Positions 23,901 through 49,589 are shown, numbered from the stretch's first letter. The stretch: DNA of 64,000 bases from Rallus limicola (GCA_022605955.1 JAKCOZ010000021.1:10336501-10400500), one strand, 5' to 3'. Notes: a model not told the origin generated them from the letters alone. Program-made: numbers and translations.

Positions 23901-26900
23901 AGCCTCGGTTTACTTGTGTATCTGAGGTAGTATACAAGTATCCCAAGCACACAGTGTCACTTAGAGAGGTGCGTGGTTTGGGGCCTTGCCTGCAGCTTTG
24001 CAGGTGCTGTAGTGTTAAAGCTATTTGATGTTCCAGTCTTACTTTGTAAATAGTATTGCCGCACCCAGACGCGGCTTCTGCACCCAGACGTGGCTTCTTT
24101 CTTGGTCCTTATCAGTAGTCATTGGAGTTCAGTGCTGCCTGTTGACAGATGTAAGGACCAGGGGAGAGGAAGAAGGGTCTGCAGGTGCTGTTATCTTTGG
24201 GATGGCTTTGTTGGCTATTTCATAGCCCAGTAATTTGTACACACTTAAGTGGCTCAGTTCTACCTTAGTGGTATTTTTCATGCTAGCAAGTGTTAAGATT
24301 TGTCAAGTTCTTCTGTAGAAGATGGGTTACACAGATAATCTGTACATTCAGTAAGGACTGTAACTACCCACTCTTAACTCCTCATTCCTAGTTGCCTGGC
24401 CTGATGTTTGTTCAGACTGGGTAGGTCTGTGTAGTTGTAAATATCCAAGTTAGAGGTAGACAAACAGGTGACTTGCAAAACAAGTTCAAAATGTGAATGT
24501 GTCAGTAAAAATGCTTCTGTGTGTCTAACTGTCTCTCTCCTCATTCAAGTTGCAGGAGTTATCACCGCTGACTTTTTATCAGGATTGTTTCACTGGGGAG
24601 CAGATACCTGGGGATCTGTGGAGCTGCCCATAGTTGGAAAGGTTTGCGATTCTTATCCTGAAGCTTGAAAAAGTTAGGAAATACTTTTCACAGGCAATTC
24701 CAGTGTACCCAGCTGTGTGGGACAGTGCATATAAGCTGTACCTTTCTTGCAGTCTTGCCCAGGTAACCAGCTCCCCTGCCCCAGAACCCTTCTCCACTCA
24801 GTGGCACGGCGTATGGTTGGTAAAGTGCCATATTTGCGCTTGGCCTAGGTGACATGAGCAAGGTGACACTGTTCTGTTTTATCACCTTGTGGAAGGTTTG
24901 CCTGCAGTTTTGCAATACTGGTGTCCACAGACCTTCCCAAGGCACTGCAGGGATGGCTGGATGCCACAAGCGTAGCATTCTGGCCAGGCTTGGGTAGATC
25001 TTCCAAAGGCCGATGAACAGATGCGTGGAGAGCTGTTCCTGCAGCTCAACTCTCTAAAAGCTGTCCTGTAAACCACAAAGACATTCCACTAAGAAACCTT
25101 GCCAGTTGTCTGCACTACCAGCCCCTGTTGTAAATGTAGTGTCAGTGGTGATGACAGGATTTAGGTTGGAGGTGTATTATATGTACATCTGCAGCTACAA
25201 ACACCAGATGCTTAGTGGAAGCAATAAACTCTTTTTTCAAATAAACTTCTTCATAGCTGCCACTAATTGCTCCTCCCAATGCAATAGTAGAAGATTCTCT
25301 GATGGGGGTGGGAGAGTATATGGGATATTCCTTGTAATTATCCAGAAATGCATGAACCAGAACAGCACAACTAAGATTGATTTTAGCCTTATTGTTGTTC
25401 ACCTTCAGTAGGCTTAGTAGTCCTTGAACCCCTGTGTCTGGATCACGGTTAAGAGCAAATAAAAGGATACTGCAGGAGACTGTGCATTAAATAAGCAAGA
25501 GTTCAGACAAGGGTTCTGCCTGTGTAGGCTGCATGTGATGGCTGTGGCAAAGGCAAATGGTCTGCTGCTTGTACTGTCCCAGTCCTACCTGTCTGATTTG
25601 CTCTGTCTCCTCTAGAACTGTGCATTTGAACACAATTCCTTCTCCTAGGGAAGACTTCTGTAGAGTCTGTTTGACTTAAATTACGTAGACAAACCAATGT
25701 AAGCTGCATTAGTCTGTTAAGGCAGTCATTTATATCCCATACAAAATGGTATTTTGTTGTGGAATTAGGATGCTGATGCTTTGTTTTTGAGATCTAGAGA
25801 CTAAAGGTCCTAAGTGAAAATTAAGACTGAAAAGTAATCAAAAGTGGATTTGAGTCTGAAAACTGAATTGCTCTGCAAATGTAGATGAAGTTATTGGAAG
25901 TGGTGTCATTGCAAGAGTTTGAATCCTGCTGACACACTTTGTACTGTGGAGCTCTCTTAAACTCAGTCATCAGATTTCAATGCACATGAGGTTCTGGGGT
26001 GGGGGGGGGTGTATTTATTTTTTTCCAAGATCGTTACTGAGCCGCAGTGTCACGTTCATCAATTTATTTTTTCAGGCTTTCATCAGACCTTTTAGAGAAC
26101 ATCATATTGACCCCACAGCAATTACCAGACATGATTTTATAGAGACCAATGGAGACAACTGCTTCATGACACTAGTCCCGTTGGCAAACATGGCATACAA
26201 ATTTGTTTCCTTTTCCCCAGGTAAGCTGTTACTTCTGATTAATGTGGATTTAGCAATTTTTTTTATATTTAAATGAACATTTTGTCTGTGTGAAGCTCAG
26301 GGAAATCAGTGAATGAGAGAGTAATAGCTTGTTGGAAGCATGCTGCTCCAGGGAGGAGGGAGGGAATTGGTATTATTTTTCCTTGAAGGTGGAAGAACCA
26401 GAAGGTGGGACACGGATTGTCTGTTGGGCTAGAGTGTCTATGTGGCTGAAGGGTCTTGCAAGGAAGCATCAAAGTTACAGTAAATGTGCTGTGCTTATAG
26501 GGAAACTCATTGTTCTGAACATTAAAAATGCTTCATCTCTCTGTGGAAGTACTTTATTTGCAAACTAGAAGTGCAAGAATTAAAGGATTGATTTAAAATC
26601 TGAATTTACCATTTCTAAAGTTAACATACTGTTTATGGTGGTTTGAGGACGTTGCCATGTAACAGCCCGTCTTGTGGCATCCTGGGTCTGCTCGTGGCTC
26701 TGGCTCTCATGATGCTTCTGCCAAAGCAGGTTTGTCAGGGCCTCTGTTCCTGCAAGCGCCAGGCAGCTCTGTCCAGGCGAGACATCGCTTTCCTAGTAGA
26801 AATCTACCTTTTCATAACTGGTATTTAAAATAACACGTCTTGTTTTACAGAGGCGTTATACGAAACGTGTCCTTGGGAGTGTTATGTCTTTGCTTTGATC

Positions 26901-29035
26901 ATCTTCATAACCATGACAAACCAGATCCACAAGTGGTCTCACACGTACTTTGGTCTGCCACGCTGGGTCGTGTTTCTGCAGGACTGGCACGTCATCCTGC
27001 CACGGAAGCATCACAGGATCCATCACGTGTCCCCACACGAGACTTACTTCTGCATCACAACTGGTACTGCCATTTGGTTCATACCACAGGCTCCCTTCAG
27101 CAGTTCCCCTGGCAGGATGTATTTTAGTGGCAGCCTATTAGATACACAGAAAATGGCACAGTGAAGCTACCTGTGTTCTTAGTTTTGCCAAGAGCTCGTG
27201 TGGCATAACACATGTGGGGGAGGACTTGTGACTGGATGAAAGGTGGCTTTTGGCCTGATGGATAGTCAGTGGGACTGAGATGCAACTGCACGATACCTTG
27301 GTAATCTCACACTAGTAATTGATTTTGTTCATTAAAGTCTTAAAGCTACTCTTAGCCCATCACCTGCAAGCACAGCCTGCCTTGAACATTCATTTCTAAA
27401 GTGAGGCTTCTGGATTTTCAGCACTCATTCGTTCCGATTTGGGGGCAGAGGAATGGCCAGGCTTGCAGAAAGTTCCCCTTGTGTGTATTGGAGCCAGACA
27501 CACCTCTACAGTGGGCATAAATTCAACGTTGCAGAGTCCTGAATAAGTTACCGAGTTAATCAGACAGGTGGAAGTAAACTACTTCGGTTCTTCATCCTGT
27601 CATTGGCTTTGACAAGTTCTTGGGCTGGCTGTGCTTTCCTTCTCTTTTTAAAATAAAAGTGTGCACTTCCGTTCACTCCATACTAGTCTGACATCATGCT
27701 GCATGTTAGATTGATGTTTGGGGTTTTGGGTGGATCAGAGTGTTTCCCTTCTGTGTTAGAAGTGAGGAAGGGGGCACAAGTACACAATCAATTTACTATT
27801 TAAAGGGGGCCTTTACCAAGTGAAATAGGACCGGTTACTGTAGTGTACTTGTCAGGGGCTGAAGAGCAGACAGCGCTATCCTGTCAGTTATCTGTAGGTA
27901 GGTCGGTATTAAAAGACAGTGTCATAAAATCAAAATAATGTGCTAATTAATATCCTGCGGGTGAGAGACAAAGGCCTGATGAGCCTGTGTGAGCTCCTGC
28001 CTTGCAGTCGGTACGATGCAGCACTTCAGCAAAGAGTTTGGATACCCTGAATCTGTAGGCTGGGAACCATCCCTCAAATTCCTCTCTCGTGGAATGTGAC
28101 AGCACATCCTGACACATCCTGCCATTTCTGTGTCAGCCTGCTGCAGCCGTCCTGGTTACGGGAAGCAGAAGTGCTCCCTTGGTGACGCCTTTGGGAGCTG
28201 CTGCTGGTGGTGCTGGCCTCATCATCCAGGAAGCATCCAGCGTCACCTTCTGCTAAGTGCAGTGTGGTTCTACACCAGGAGTTCCCCATTGCTGCCTTCA
28301 TTAGCAATCAGTTATGCAACTTTAATTTTGCCCAGGGAGCGCATAATACGTTTAGGTATCTTAACAATGAAGATGTGTGTTGAAACTATCTCAACTTGAG
28401 GCTTTATTCAAGAAAAAATTGTTTGCTGAGCTTTAGCTAGTGGTGTTTAGGTCCCAGATGGAAGTCTCTTTTATTAGAATTATTTCTCTTTTTTTTTCCC
28501 TAGTAACTGTGGCATTGATAGTGTATTTGAGATTTCAGAGCCATTTTGTGTGCTTTTACTCTTCTGCTGTACTACCTAATAAAAAACAGAGGGAAAAGCT
28601 GAGCTGGTTTTGGTTCTGGGGAAACTAATGAGGGAAGAACAGCTGTAATTTTTGGGTTGGGGGTTCTGTTTAGTTGCTTAGATTTGCTATTGAAATACGA
28701 GTTACTACTACCACCAATGTTGTGCTTCCAGCACAAGCTTTTCAACTTGATGGTCCCTTCTCAGATGTCTTTGCAACAACTATAGGGTAGTCACCTCTGA
28801 ATGCTCCTTTACCTTGTGTTTAATTTGAAGAACGTTATCAAATAAACATTGCAAGACATGAACTTTGGATGCTGTGACAAACTAATCCTTTTTTTCCCTT
28901 TGCAATCACTTAGGTTGGCTGAACTATCCACTAGAGAAGATAAGATTCTGGAGGTGTTTGGAGAACATTATCCAAGGAGTTACTGGGGAGAAGCCAAGAG
29001 CAGATGACATGAAATGGGCTCAGAAAATTAAATAA
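11761..29035 (+). CDS. PEDS1: Plasmanylethanolamine desaturase 1 (TMEM189/Kua), six coding exons
   Basis: Exons 11761-11908, 14520-14639, 24550-24641, 26076-26220, 26851-27063 and 28914-29035 join in phase to 840 nt, coding 279 residues and a stop; every junction is GT-AG. The enzyme is an ER-membrane di-iron desaturase that introduces the 1'-alkenyl (vinyl ether) double bond into plasmanylethanolamine, completing plasmalogen synthesis. Hydrophobic segments lie near 55-78, 84-103 and 176-194. The expected histidine clusters are all present: H104, H129-H130 (REHHID), H195/H199 (HKWSH), H215 and H222-H223/H226-H227 (KHHRIHH), then H231. From [19 protein letters not shown] onward the match to the human protein is near-collinear; the first ~30 residues are GC-rich and poorly conserved. 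I chose ATG 11761 because its context (G at -3, G at +4) is strong, whereas the in-frame ATG at 11656 is weak. Tandem with UBE2V1. Confidence 0.96.
11909..14519 (+). other. PEDS1: PEDS1 intron 1
   Basis: 2.6-kb intron whose first 570 bp are CpG-island sequence. It carries the paired D-box repeat at 12564-12584. A T-rich tract ending in CCCCAACAG forms the acceptor. No other exon or repeat is recognised. Confidence 0.8.
12564..12584. promoter_or_regulatory. Paired D-box (PAR-bZIP/NFIL3-type) inverted repeat
   Basis: TTATGTAA (12564-12571) and its exact reverse complement TTACATAA (12577-12584) are separated by 5 bp. Each arm fits the TTAYGTAA consensus used by DBP/TEF/HLF and NFIL3, and is also bindable by C/EBP proteins. 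The site is about 655 bp into PEDS1 intron 1. Confidence 0.55.
14520..14639 (+). CDS. PEDS1: PEDS1 coding exon 2
   Basis: Completes Gly50 and codes KRLQEW and the first membrane segment, ending one base into Phe90. Acceptor CCCCAACAG, donor GTAAGT. Confidence 0.95.
21078..22558 (+). mobile_element. Solo LTR of an avian ERVL-like endogenous retrovirus
   Basis: The element starts TGT and ends ACCACA, about 1.48 kb, flanked by a near-identical 5-bp duplication (CCTAT at 21073-21077, CCTGT at 22559-22563). A TATA-like ATATAAG at about 21259-21265 and an AATAAA at 22361-22366 give it plus orientation, sense to PEDS1. The body has the purine-rich GGAGAAGTTTGTGGAGGACTG-type sequence and an ending like ERVL-class LTRs I know from bird genomes. 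There is no internal gag or pol, so it is a solo LTR left by recombination. Part of the LTR is present in three tandem copies (21890-22290). Family assignment is by memory of consensus style and is moderate. Confidence 0.7.
21890..22290 (+). repeat. Triplicated ~125-145-bp segment inside the LTR
   Basis: Three diverged tandem copies begin near 21890, 22040 and 22165. Each holds CCCAGTCCCTGC, then GGGAAGAAGG, then a shared AAAATC(A/C)TGACTAAAG-type core; copies 1 and 3 also share TCTGCTAAGAAGGGAGTGG and a terminal AAGATCTGG. Confidence 0.75.
24061..24098 (+). repeat. 19-bp direct tandem duplication
   Basis: Two adjacent copies of GCACCCAGACGYGGCTTCT differ at one base (C/T). This is a short intronic duplication in PEDS1 intron 2. 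Confidence 0.85.
24550..24641 (+). CDS. PEDS1: PEDS1 coding exon 3
   Basis: Codes [20 protein letters not shown] through Lys120, including H104. The acceptor TTCAAG is preceded by a moderate pyrimidine tract, and the donor GTTTGC is the weakest of the gene. Phase closes exactly at a codon boundary. Confidence 0.93.
24642..26075 (+). other. PEDS1: PEDS1 intron 3
   Basis: 1.4 kb, no recognised element apart from a 9-G run at 26001-26009, about 70 bp before the exon 4 acceptor. Confidence 0.8.
26076..26220 (+). CDS. PEDS1: PEDS1 coding exon 4
   Basis: Codes [20 protein letters not shown] and onward to SFSP, with the H129-H130 and H139 iron-ligand candidates. Acceptor ATTTTTTCAG, donor GTAAGC. 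Confidence 0.96.
26221..26850 (+). other. PEDS1: PEDS1 intron 4
   Basis: 630-bp intron; nothing else recognised in it. Confidence 0.85.
26851..27063 (+). CDS. PEDS1: PEDS1 coding exon 5
   Basis: Codes [19 protein letters not shown] through CITT and the first base of Gly240, and holds most of the catalytic histidines (HKWSH, H215, KHHRIHH, H231). Donor GTACTG. This is the exon joined to UBE2V1 exon 2 in the mammalian read-through transcript. Confidence 0.97.
27064..28913 (+). other. PEDS1: PEDS1 intron 5
   Basis: 1.85 kb without recognised elements. If retained, the frame continues 33 codons to a stop near 27162. Confidence 0.8.
28914..29035 (+). CDS. PEDS1: PEDS1 coding exon 6 and stop
   Basis: Codes [20 protein letters not shown] to the conserved C-terminus [16 protein letters not shown], then TAA at 29033-29035. 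Acceptor ATCACTTAG after a T-rich tract. Confidence 0.97.
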
Positions 29036-29101
29036 CTTTTGCCAGCCTTCTGCAGTCCTTAACTTGTTGCCAATGTTTGTGTTTTGGTTTTTTTTTTTTA
29101 A

Positions 29102-29107
29102 AATAAA
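29102..29107 (+). terminator. PEDS1: PEDS1 proximal poly(A) signal
   Basis: Canonical AATAAA 67 nt after the PEDS1 stop. Weak use of this site would favour read-through into UBE2V1. Confidence 0.55.
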
Positions 29108-29666
29108 GCCATCAGCCAAATTCAAGACCTGCAAAGAAGTAACAGACTCAAAAGCACAAACTAAAAAGTGCTAACACAGACTGTAATGAAAAGAACTAAT
29201 TCTTAAAACAATACTTGAAATGAAGATGATTACTCTTACTGAGCACCTTTTTGTTTAGCCATGTCTGCTTACATCTTAGAAAATACTCCAGCACTGTATC
29301 TCATGGGCTACAGGGCAAGCCAAGACGGAGGACAGTCACTCCATTGGTACATGGTGGCGTAGTAAACATGTGTTGTATCAACATTATTTAACACTTCAGA
29401 AATAGCTTGTTGCCGAAGACCTGTAAGGGGAATGATGACAGCAGTTTGTCACTTCATGTTTGAGTCCAAGCGCACTGCATGACAACAGTGTGTCAGAGTA
29501 ATGGAAGCCTATAAATCACCACTGTTCAACGCACTTAGTGATTGATAAACTTACAGCTCTCACTTCCCTATCATGTTAAATCTAATTGATGTAGTATGGA
29601 ACAGACTTCGAGCATCCCAGAGCAGTGGTGGGCCACGAATCCTCAAGTGTCTTCAGTTTCCCTTAA

Positions 29667-29672
29667 AATAAA
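29667..29672 (+). terminator. PEDS1: PEDS1 distal poly(A) signal
   Basis: Canonical AATAAA about 630 nt after the stop, followed by a T/G-rich stretch typical of a downstream element. Confidence 0.45.
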
Positions 29673-31128
29673 ATTGTTGTACTCTCTACGTGGAAGTGAG
29701 CAAACTGTTTCTCCATAAGCCTTCAACTTAACAAGCCTCTGAGCAGAGGGAGGGCACCCGGTACCACGTGTGCTCATGCTTGCTCGTGGGGAGTGCTCAC
29801 TGAAGAGTCTTCTATTAATTGTTTCCTACCCTGACAATAAGTGTTTAGTTCTAGCATTGGGCACATTGCAAATAGCTGTATTCAAGAGCTCAAGGTATCA
29901 AACTTGGAATGCTAGAAGGGAAATGTCAATGACTGGTGTTTTGTTGGGTGTTTTTTTAAGGTGCTTGCTTGTTTCTGTAAATAATATAAAGCCTTAATCT
30001 CTTCTGGTGTAATGGAATAATATTTGCTGTTTGAATGTATATAATATATTTATAACAAAGCAGTCGGATAATACTAATCACATTTGTTAAGTCTCGTTGC
30101 TGTTCTTCATTCATACCTTGTCCAAGAACTTGATCACTGGTTGCAAAATGCTTGATGCTTTTCCAGCCCCCTGGAACACTTTGCAGCCTGTTAAGTCTTG
30201 TTTAGATGGAAGAGATCTTTGGTTTCAGCTTCGTAGGAGGTTCACGCTATTACAGCAGACTTCAGCACCTCTTGAGAAGTGCAGCTTTGGAGGCTAAGGT
30301 GTTATTCAGATGAACTGGAGGAGGGAGTTCCCCAAGAACATCCAGCAGGCTCTTTTATCAAGTGAATGAGGCTTGATCTTCTCTAATTCTCCCAAATTAA
30401 ATCTTCCTGAGGGTCAGATCTAAAAGAGTTTTCCCTTCCCTCATTGTAAATTGCATTGCATTCAAACTGTCCTTTGCAGAAGCATATAGTAAGGGGGTTT
30501 TAAGTGATGGGTTTAGACTAACCTTGGTCTCGACTTCGCATGTGAAGGACCATACCTTAAAGAGTTGGGGCTTGATACCTCTCCTGCCATGGGAATGGCT
30601 GAGCCCAGATGGCTTTGAGGTGGGTTCTACGATTAAAATTACAATTGGTATCTTCTTTTCAAAATACTCAACGTGTTTATATGATTCAGACCCTTGGAAA
30701 ACTTTACATCATTACATGAAACTTCCCCTGATATCAGTGTGTCTGTGTGTAGCTTCAACAGTAAAGACCACTTCAGTAGGAGTCTCAGAGCATACCAGGT
30801 TGGAATGGGAGGAAGAAAGAGGAATGCTACTTTAATGCTGTTCCTGTGGAAGACAGATGTGTGATTTCACGCTATCTTAGCTGAAGAAAGCAGGTTGTCC
30901 CATTTTTCTCCCCCCAAGGCCATGTATAAGGACACGGAGCATGGGGCGGGAGCAGCTGGGAGGTCGCAGCCTGCTTAGGGCAGATTGCTGCAAGCTGGCA
31001 GGTTCTTTGTTAATTATTGCTTACTTCTCCCAGATCTGGGTGTTTTAGGAGTTTTGATTTTGTGCCAAACCTGTTTGCTTAAAGTTGTTCCTGGGAGTAG
31101 TTTTATCTCTAATTGTTTTTATTTGCAG

Positions 31129-31194
31129 GCACTGTCTGTTTAGCTTTCTATTTAAAAATACAAGATGTGGATATAAAATTGGATGGAAAGAAAG
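31129..31194 (+). other. Candidate symmetric cassette exon between PEDS1 and UBE2V1
   Basis: A strong acceptor (TTTTTATTTGCAG) and donor (AAAG|GTAACT) bracket 66 nt. Entered in phase 1, it reads TVCLAFYLKIQDVDIKLDGK without a stop and leaves in phase 1, the same phase as PEDS1 exon 5's end and UBE2V1 exon 2's start. It could therefore sit inside the read-through transcript without breaking frame. One other frame is also open, so chance is not excluded. Confidence 0.35.
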
Positions 31195-33364
31195 GTAACT
31201 TTGCTATTGTGGAAGTCAGTGTGGTGATCCTTACTCTGGATTGGTGACATTAGATCTGTTAATATGTGCTATTCATGGCTGAAATGTATTTCAGGTGTTG
31301 AACTGAGTGTGTGCTGAATACTGGTGAGGTGGATGCAAACTGCCTGGTCTCCAGAGCAGAGAATCCTGCTCTCCCCTTCCAGTGCAAGAGCCCTGCATGG
31401 TGTAGGGATGCTTAGGGAACAACATCTGTGGCTGTGAGGATGAGGGACTGCAGTCATTACTTCTGCCACCTTGACAAGATCTTGTTTAAATTCACACCTG
31501 CTTCTACCTTGAGCCTCCGTAGCTAACAGACCGTTGGTCCTCAGCAGTCTGTCCCGCCAGCCCTCATCCCTTTCCCCGCCTTACCGTCAACTGAAGCCAA
31601 TGTCAGAGCCCAGGACAGACCCAGGTGAATGCTCAGGACTCCTGTGTAAAACAGCCTTAACCACGTTTGAGAGCTGGGGTCTCGCCACAGATTGAAACGT
31701 GGAGCGAGCAGCTTTAGTGCAGCGTATGCCATAAATGGCTGCGAAGGACAGACATCGCTTGTACTTCAGGAGTGCTGTTAAAGGCAGTGTCTGTGGCCAT
31801 CTCTGGCCCTTGATTTACAGTCTTAGTGGAAATAAGTCTGAGCTACTAATGCTGGTGGCTGCTGGGCCTATCTACCTATCTGTTAATCTTGCTTAATTAG
31901 GAGAAACTGGGACAGCAGCTAATCTTTGGGTGCTGCTTTGCATGCTGATGCTGTGGGTCCAGAGGCAGCTCTTGCTTGGAGTAACTCAATGTGTCCGATG
32001 CCGCTGCCATCTCCAGGGTCCCTGCTGATGGCACTGTCACAAGGCAGCATTGAGGGGGACAGGCTGGGAAGTTTGGCTTTGTAATCCCTGATCTTTCCCT
32101 CCCTGCTGCAAGCTGAGGTGTCTCTTAAAGCTCCCTGCTTCTTGGAGGAGGGGTAGTGAGTGCCTGGGTGAATTGGCTGGGGTTTTGGGCTTCACATGTT
32201 GCCTAGGAATTGTTGCACCACCTTAACGCAGGGGATGCTTCTGTAAAATCAGTGTGGCAATTCTGGAGCAAAAGGCTACAGTGAATCCTTCTTAGCAGAT
32301 GTAAATCTGGCTTAAGATAGATTTGTCTTAAGTTGATTAGGAACAGATTAGAGCTAAAGCAGAGTAAGGCGCTCCATTTGAACTCCACAGAGACGGACTG
32401 TGTTCTGGTTTGACTAATGCTTGTTTGATTTCAGTGCATTGCCTCTGCAGCAAGATGGAGGTCCCTGGACCTTCAGGAGAAGCTCTTCCAGGCCTTCAGC
32501 TTCTGCCAAGACAGTAGTTGTCCCATTGAGCTGGCTGGTGTGGCAGGGCCTTGCTGAGCATCTCCTGAAAGCTCCCCATGAGCAGAGCTGCCTGGCAACT
32601 CATTTGTGTGGGAAGCATTGCACTGGGGTGAACTGAGGAGAGTTACTGCAAAGTGCCTTAAGAAGCCTTTTCTGAAGCCAGCCACAGATCAGGGTGCTGC
32701 ACATGGGTTTGGTGCCTGCTCTGAAGGTCCCATGGGTGCATTTCAAACCACTGATGTCTCTCAACTTGTGATTTATTTTGCTGCTGTTCAGCTTATCAGC
32801 ACTCTCTCCACTTGGCCAGAGCCTTGGCCTGTCCAGTTCCTCTGAGGTGCTGAGGATGAACAGGAGAGCCCCTCCTAGGAGATGGCACTGGCTGGGGGGC
32901 ACGGCACAAAGAGAGGGCCTTCCCTGTGTCGCAAAGGTGGAAACAGAAGCGTAACATCCTGGCATGATTTTTCTTTTGCACTATTAAAAAATATATAAAA
33001 GCTGAAGGACCAGACTGGCCCACAGCTGCCCCGGGCACAGCGGGGCCAGTGGACTTGCCCATGAGAAACTGAGCCAAACTGGGAGCTTTTGGCTCCGGTG
33101 CAGTGTCTGTCTGTTGTCCTCCTGGGCCTTACTCAGCAGGTCTGCACCAGGGCAAGGGACCACTGGCTGCTGGGGGTTACCCAGTCACCCACATTACCCT
33201 GCCCAAGGCCTGACACCAAACCTTGCCACCCTGGTGAGCTCGGCAGCAGCAACTGCAGCCGTTTGGGCTCCCAGATGTGTGCCCTGTGCCACCCACATGC
33301 TCTGCTTTTTTCCTCACCTGCACCCCTTGGCCGTGGCCGGAGCCACATGGCAACTGCATTCATT

Positions 33365-33665
33365 GCAACCCAAACAGCGAGACCATCGTTGTTGTTTTAC
33401 AGCAGCTTCAAGTAATAATTGATAGAGTCAGAACTTTGGCTCCACTGGCTGATAAAAGCCGAGTACATTCAAGCTGACTTAACTGAGTAAATGGCTTAAA
33501 ATGCAGCGGGTCTCTCAAGCACTTTGCTTTATAATTGTTTCTGCGGATTTTCACAGGATACCTTGGGGCACAGCTTTTAGAAAGTGTTGCGAGCCAAAGC
33601 AGATTTAATTTACCACATTCATATTTTTCTTTCTTATTACTGTATTGACTAGGGAGAGATAAGGG
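33365..33665. promoter_or_regulatory. AT-rich candidate regulatory element
   Basis: About 300 bp, AT-rich with several TAAT/ATTA-type and GATAAG-like cores, between GC-richer flanks and about 900 bp upstream of the UBE2V1 CpG island. The look is that of a conserved noncoding element, but conservation has not been tested. Confidence 0.25.
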
Positions 33666-34595
33666 AAGATGTGCAGTTGACTAGACGTGACACTGTAGGT
33701 CTTGCTGGTGTTACGCCTCTCAGCACTACAGTTCTGGATTCACACTTTAGGCCTGAAAATATTTCTCATCAACACATATCAGACAGCAGCAATCTCCTGC
33801 CACGTATAAGCAGCACGGAGGTGCTCTGCATGCCTGGTTTGGCAGGGGGGGTGTCCCAGCCCTGTGCTCAGGCCCATGCCTGCCCAGGGCTGCAGCCCAT
33901 CGCCCCGCACTCCCGCGTCAGGCCGTGTGCTGCCGGAGGCAATGGCTGCACATCTGCATGTATCTTGAGGGCGACAAGCAGAAGGCAGCGAGTTGAACCA
34001 TGCCGCTTTGTGCACAGCTTCATGCATTGCTTCCTGCATCACTGCACCCAGCAGCACGGGAAGGGCTGGGGATGCAAAGGCACGAACAGCGTCAGGTCGT
34101 TACAATGTGGTCGTGACTATTTGTAAAGCCGTGGCAGAGTTAATGCTCCTCGTGTGCTGGTTGTAACGAACGTAGTTCACCAATTATTCATATTAATTGC
34201 GTTTGAGCTTTTCAGGTTGTTAGATGCTTGAGAGCATGCTGGTGTTTCAAAGGCCCCCGGGGAGCTCGCTGGGGTTGCTCTCCCCAGGGATGCCTGCCGT
34301 GGCGAGGCAGAGGCAGCCCCGCTGAGCCGTTCCGGCTGGGCGGGGCTGTCGTTCCCCCGCCGGCAGCCCCTATCCGACCTCCCGGGGGTTTGCCCGCCCC
34401 AGGGAGCCCGCCCGCGCAACGAAGCTCCGAAGCGCCCTGTGTGCACCACAGAGCTCCCAGACCAGCTGCCCTGCCCCGCCCCGCCCCTCCGCGGCCTCCC
34501 CTTAGCGCGCCCGCCCGCAGCGCGCCTCGGAACCGCACTTCCCGCGTTGAGTTGACGTGTGAGAGGGGGCGGGGCTCCGGCGGCAGCGGCGCAAG

Positions 34596-48169
<13,574 letters not shown>

Positions 48170-49589
48170 TTAAAAAAAACAGAAAACCAACAAACAAAAA
48201 AATGCCCCCCTTATTCAATTTAAGCTGTCTTCATTTTCCACAGTAGTACGTTTTCTAGATGCATCTTGTAGACCTCAAAATACTGGAAAGGAAGTTCCCA
48301 TTCAAAGGAAGTTTTTCTTGAGATACTGTAAATGATACTAATTTTTTTTTTTCATTTGAAATATAAGTTGTGCTATAACAAATAATCCTGTTGTGTAACC
48401 ACTGTCCACATAGCTGAACTTCTGGTATCAGGAAAAGTCTATTTAAATTTATTACTGTCAAGACCAGTGTGGCACATCTAACTGAACTGTGAAAGCATAC
48501 ATCCCACAATCACCTTGCTGTGTGTCTGGCCTGGGTTTTGGGGTTCGTTTTGGGTTTTTTTTCCTGTCTTTTGCAATAGAGTCGAAGCTCAGGGCTATTT
48601 ATTAGAGTAGACACAAAGGTTTTTGCTTCCAGTGCTACACTGGGCTTCATGGACTACTAATGGGGATGTGTGCTAACCTCAGTCATCCCTCCCTTTGTGC
48701 TATCTCTAGTAAAGGCTGAATGTGACTGTGGTCGTGTTGGGGTTCTTTTTTGTTTGTTTTGTTTTGTTTTTTTGAATGCCCTGATAATCTGGGGCAAGCT
48801 TTCCTTCTTCGTTTGGCCAAGGCATAGATTGTATTTCTCTTCCTGGTGCCCCTCTCCAGTGACATGGGCTCTGGGTGAGGGACTCAGGGCTCTTTTAATC
48901 TCTTCCCTCTTTTCAGTGGGGGTGCTGCTTTCTTTTTGCCCCTCTTTGAGACTCTCTCACCCCTGTTGGCCAGGGGTAGGCGTGGGGACAATAACTTGAC
49001 CCCTGCTTGTTCTTTTGGGTTTGCAAAGACACATTTAGTCTTCACCAGCCTGGGAAACAAGAGTATCTATTCTGCTCGCAAACTTGGATTGTCCCTGTCC
49101 CTCCAGCACTGCTGCCACACCGCCAAGCTGGCCACGGCTGATGTTAGATAGGCTTTTGACATGGTGAAAAGAGCAGTCATTTACCAGGATTGCGAGACCT
49201 TCAGCTGCCAAACTAACGGGGAAGCTGCACATAGAGATCCTGAACATACACTCCAGCTCCAATAGTTGTACTTTGGTGCTTTTGGATTGACCCAGGAATG
49301 TTAATTAACAAAATGTTGCACTTACGTTTGGCCCTTCTAAGGATGCAATGACTACAGACAAATCAGTGTAGTAGTTTTACTAGAGATCTTGGAAGAGAAA
49401 TCTCTTCAGTGAAGATGCTGGGGAAGTGGCACGTACAGCAGACTAAGGACCTCCGTTGGCTTTGCGTCCTGGCAAATCACTGCCTTTTCAGGTTTACTGT
49501 TTTGGACCACTAACTGCTGAGATGTGGGTGCAAGCTTACATACAACCAACCTAGTGTGTCCTAAGTTTTATGACAAATTCAGTGTTTGT

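Larger units (their letters stand above)
14640..24549 (+). other. PEDS1: PEDS1 intron 2
   Basis: 9.9-kb intron, the longest of the gene. It contains the solo LTR at 21078-22558 and a 19-bp direct tandem duplication at 24061-24098. The many short open frames lack coding features. Confidence 0.8.
29036..29690 (+). other. PEDS1: PEDS1 3' UTR (two possible ends)
   Basis: The first AATAAA (29102-29107) lies 67 nt after the stop, downstream of a T-run. A second (29667-29672) would give a 3' UTR of about 650 nt. Which is used cannot be told from sequence. Confidence 0.55.
29691..34240. other. Intergenic region between PEDS1 and UBE2V1
   Basis: About 4.5 kb between tandem genes. It holds the 66-nt candidate cassette exon (31129-31194) and an AT-rich stretch at about 33365-33665 that stands out from its GC-richer surroundings. 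No recognised repeat family. Confidence 0.6.

Noticed and set aside
27064..27164. Intron 5 retention extending the PEDS1 frame
   Set aside because: A stop follows after 33 codons and the normal exon 6 match is complete; nothing supports retention.
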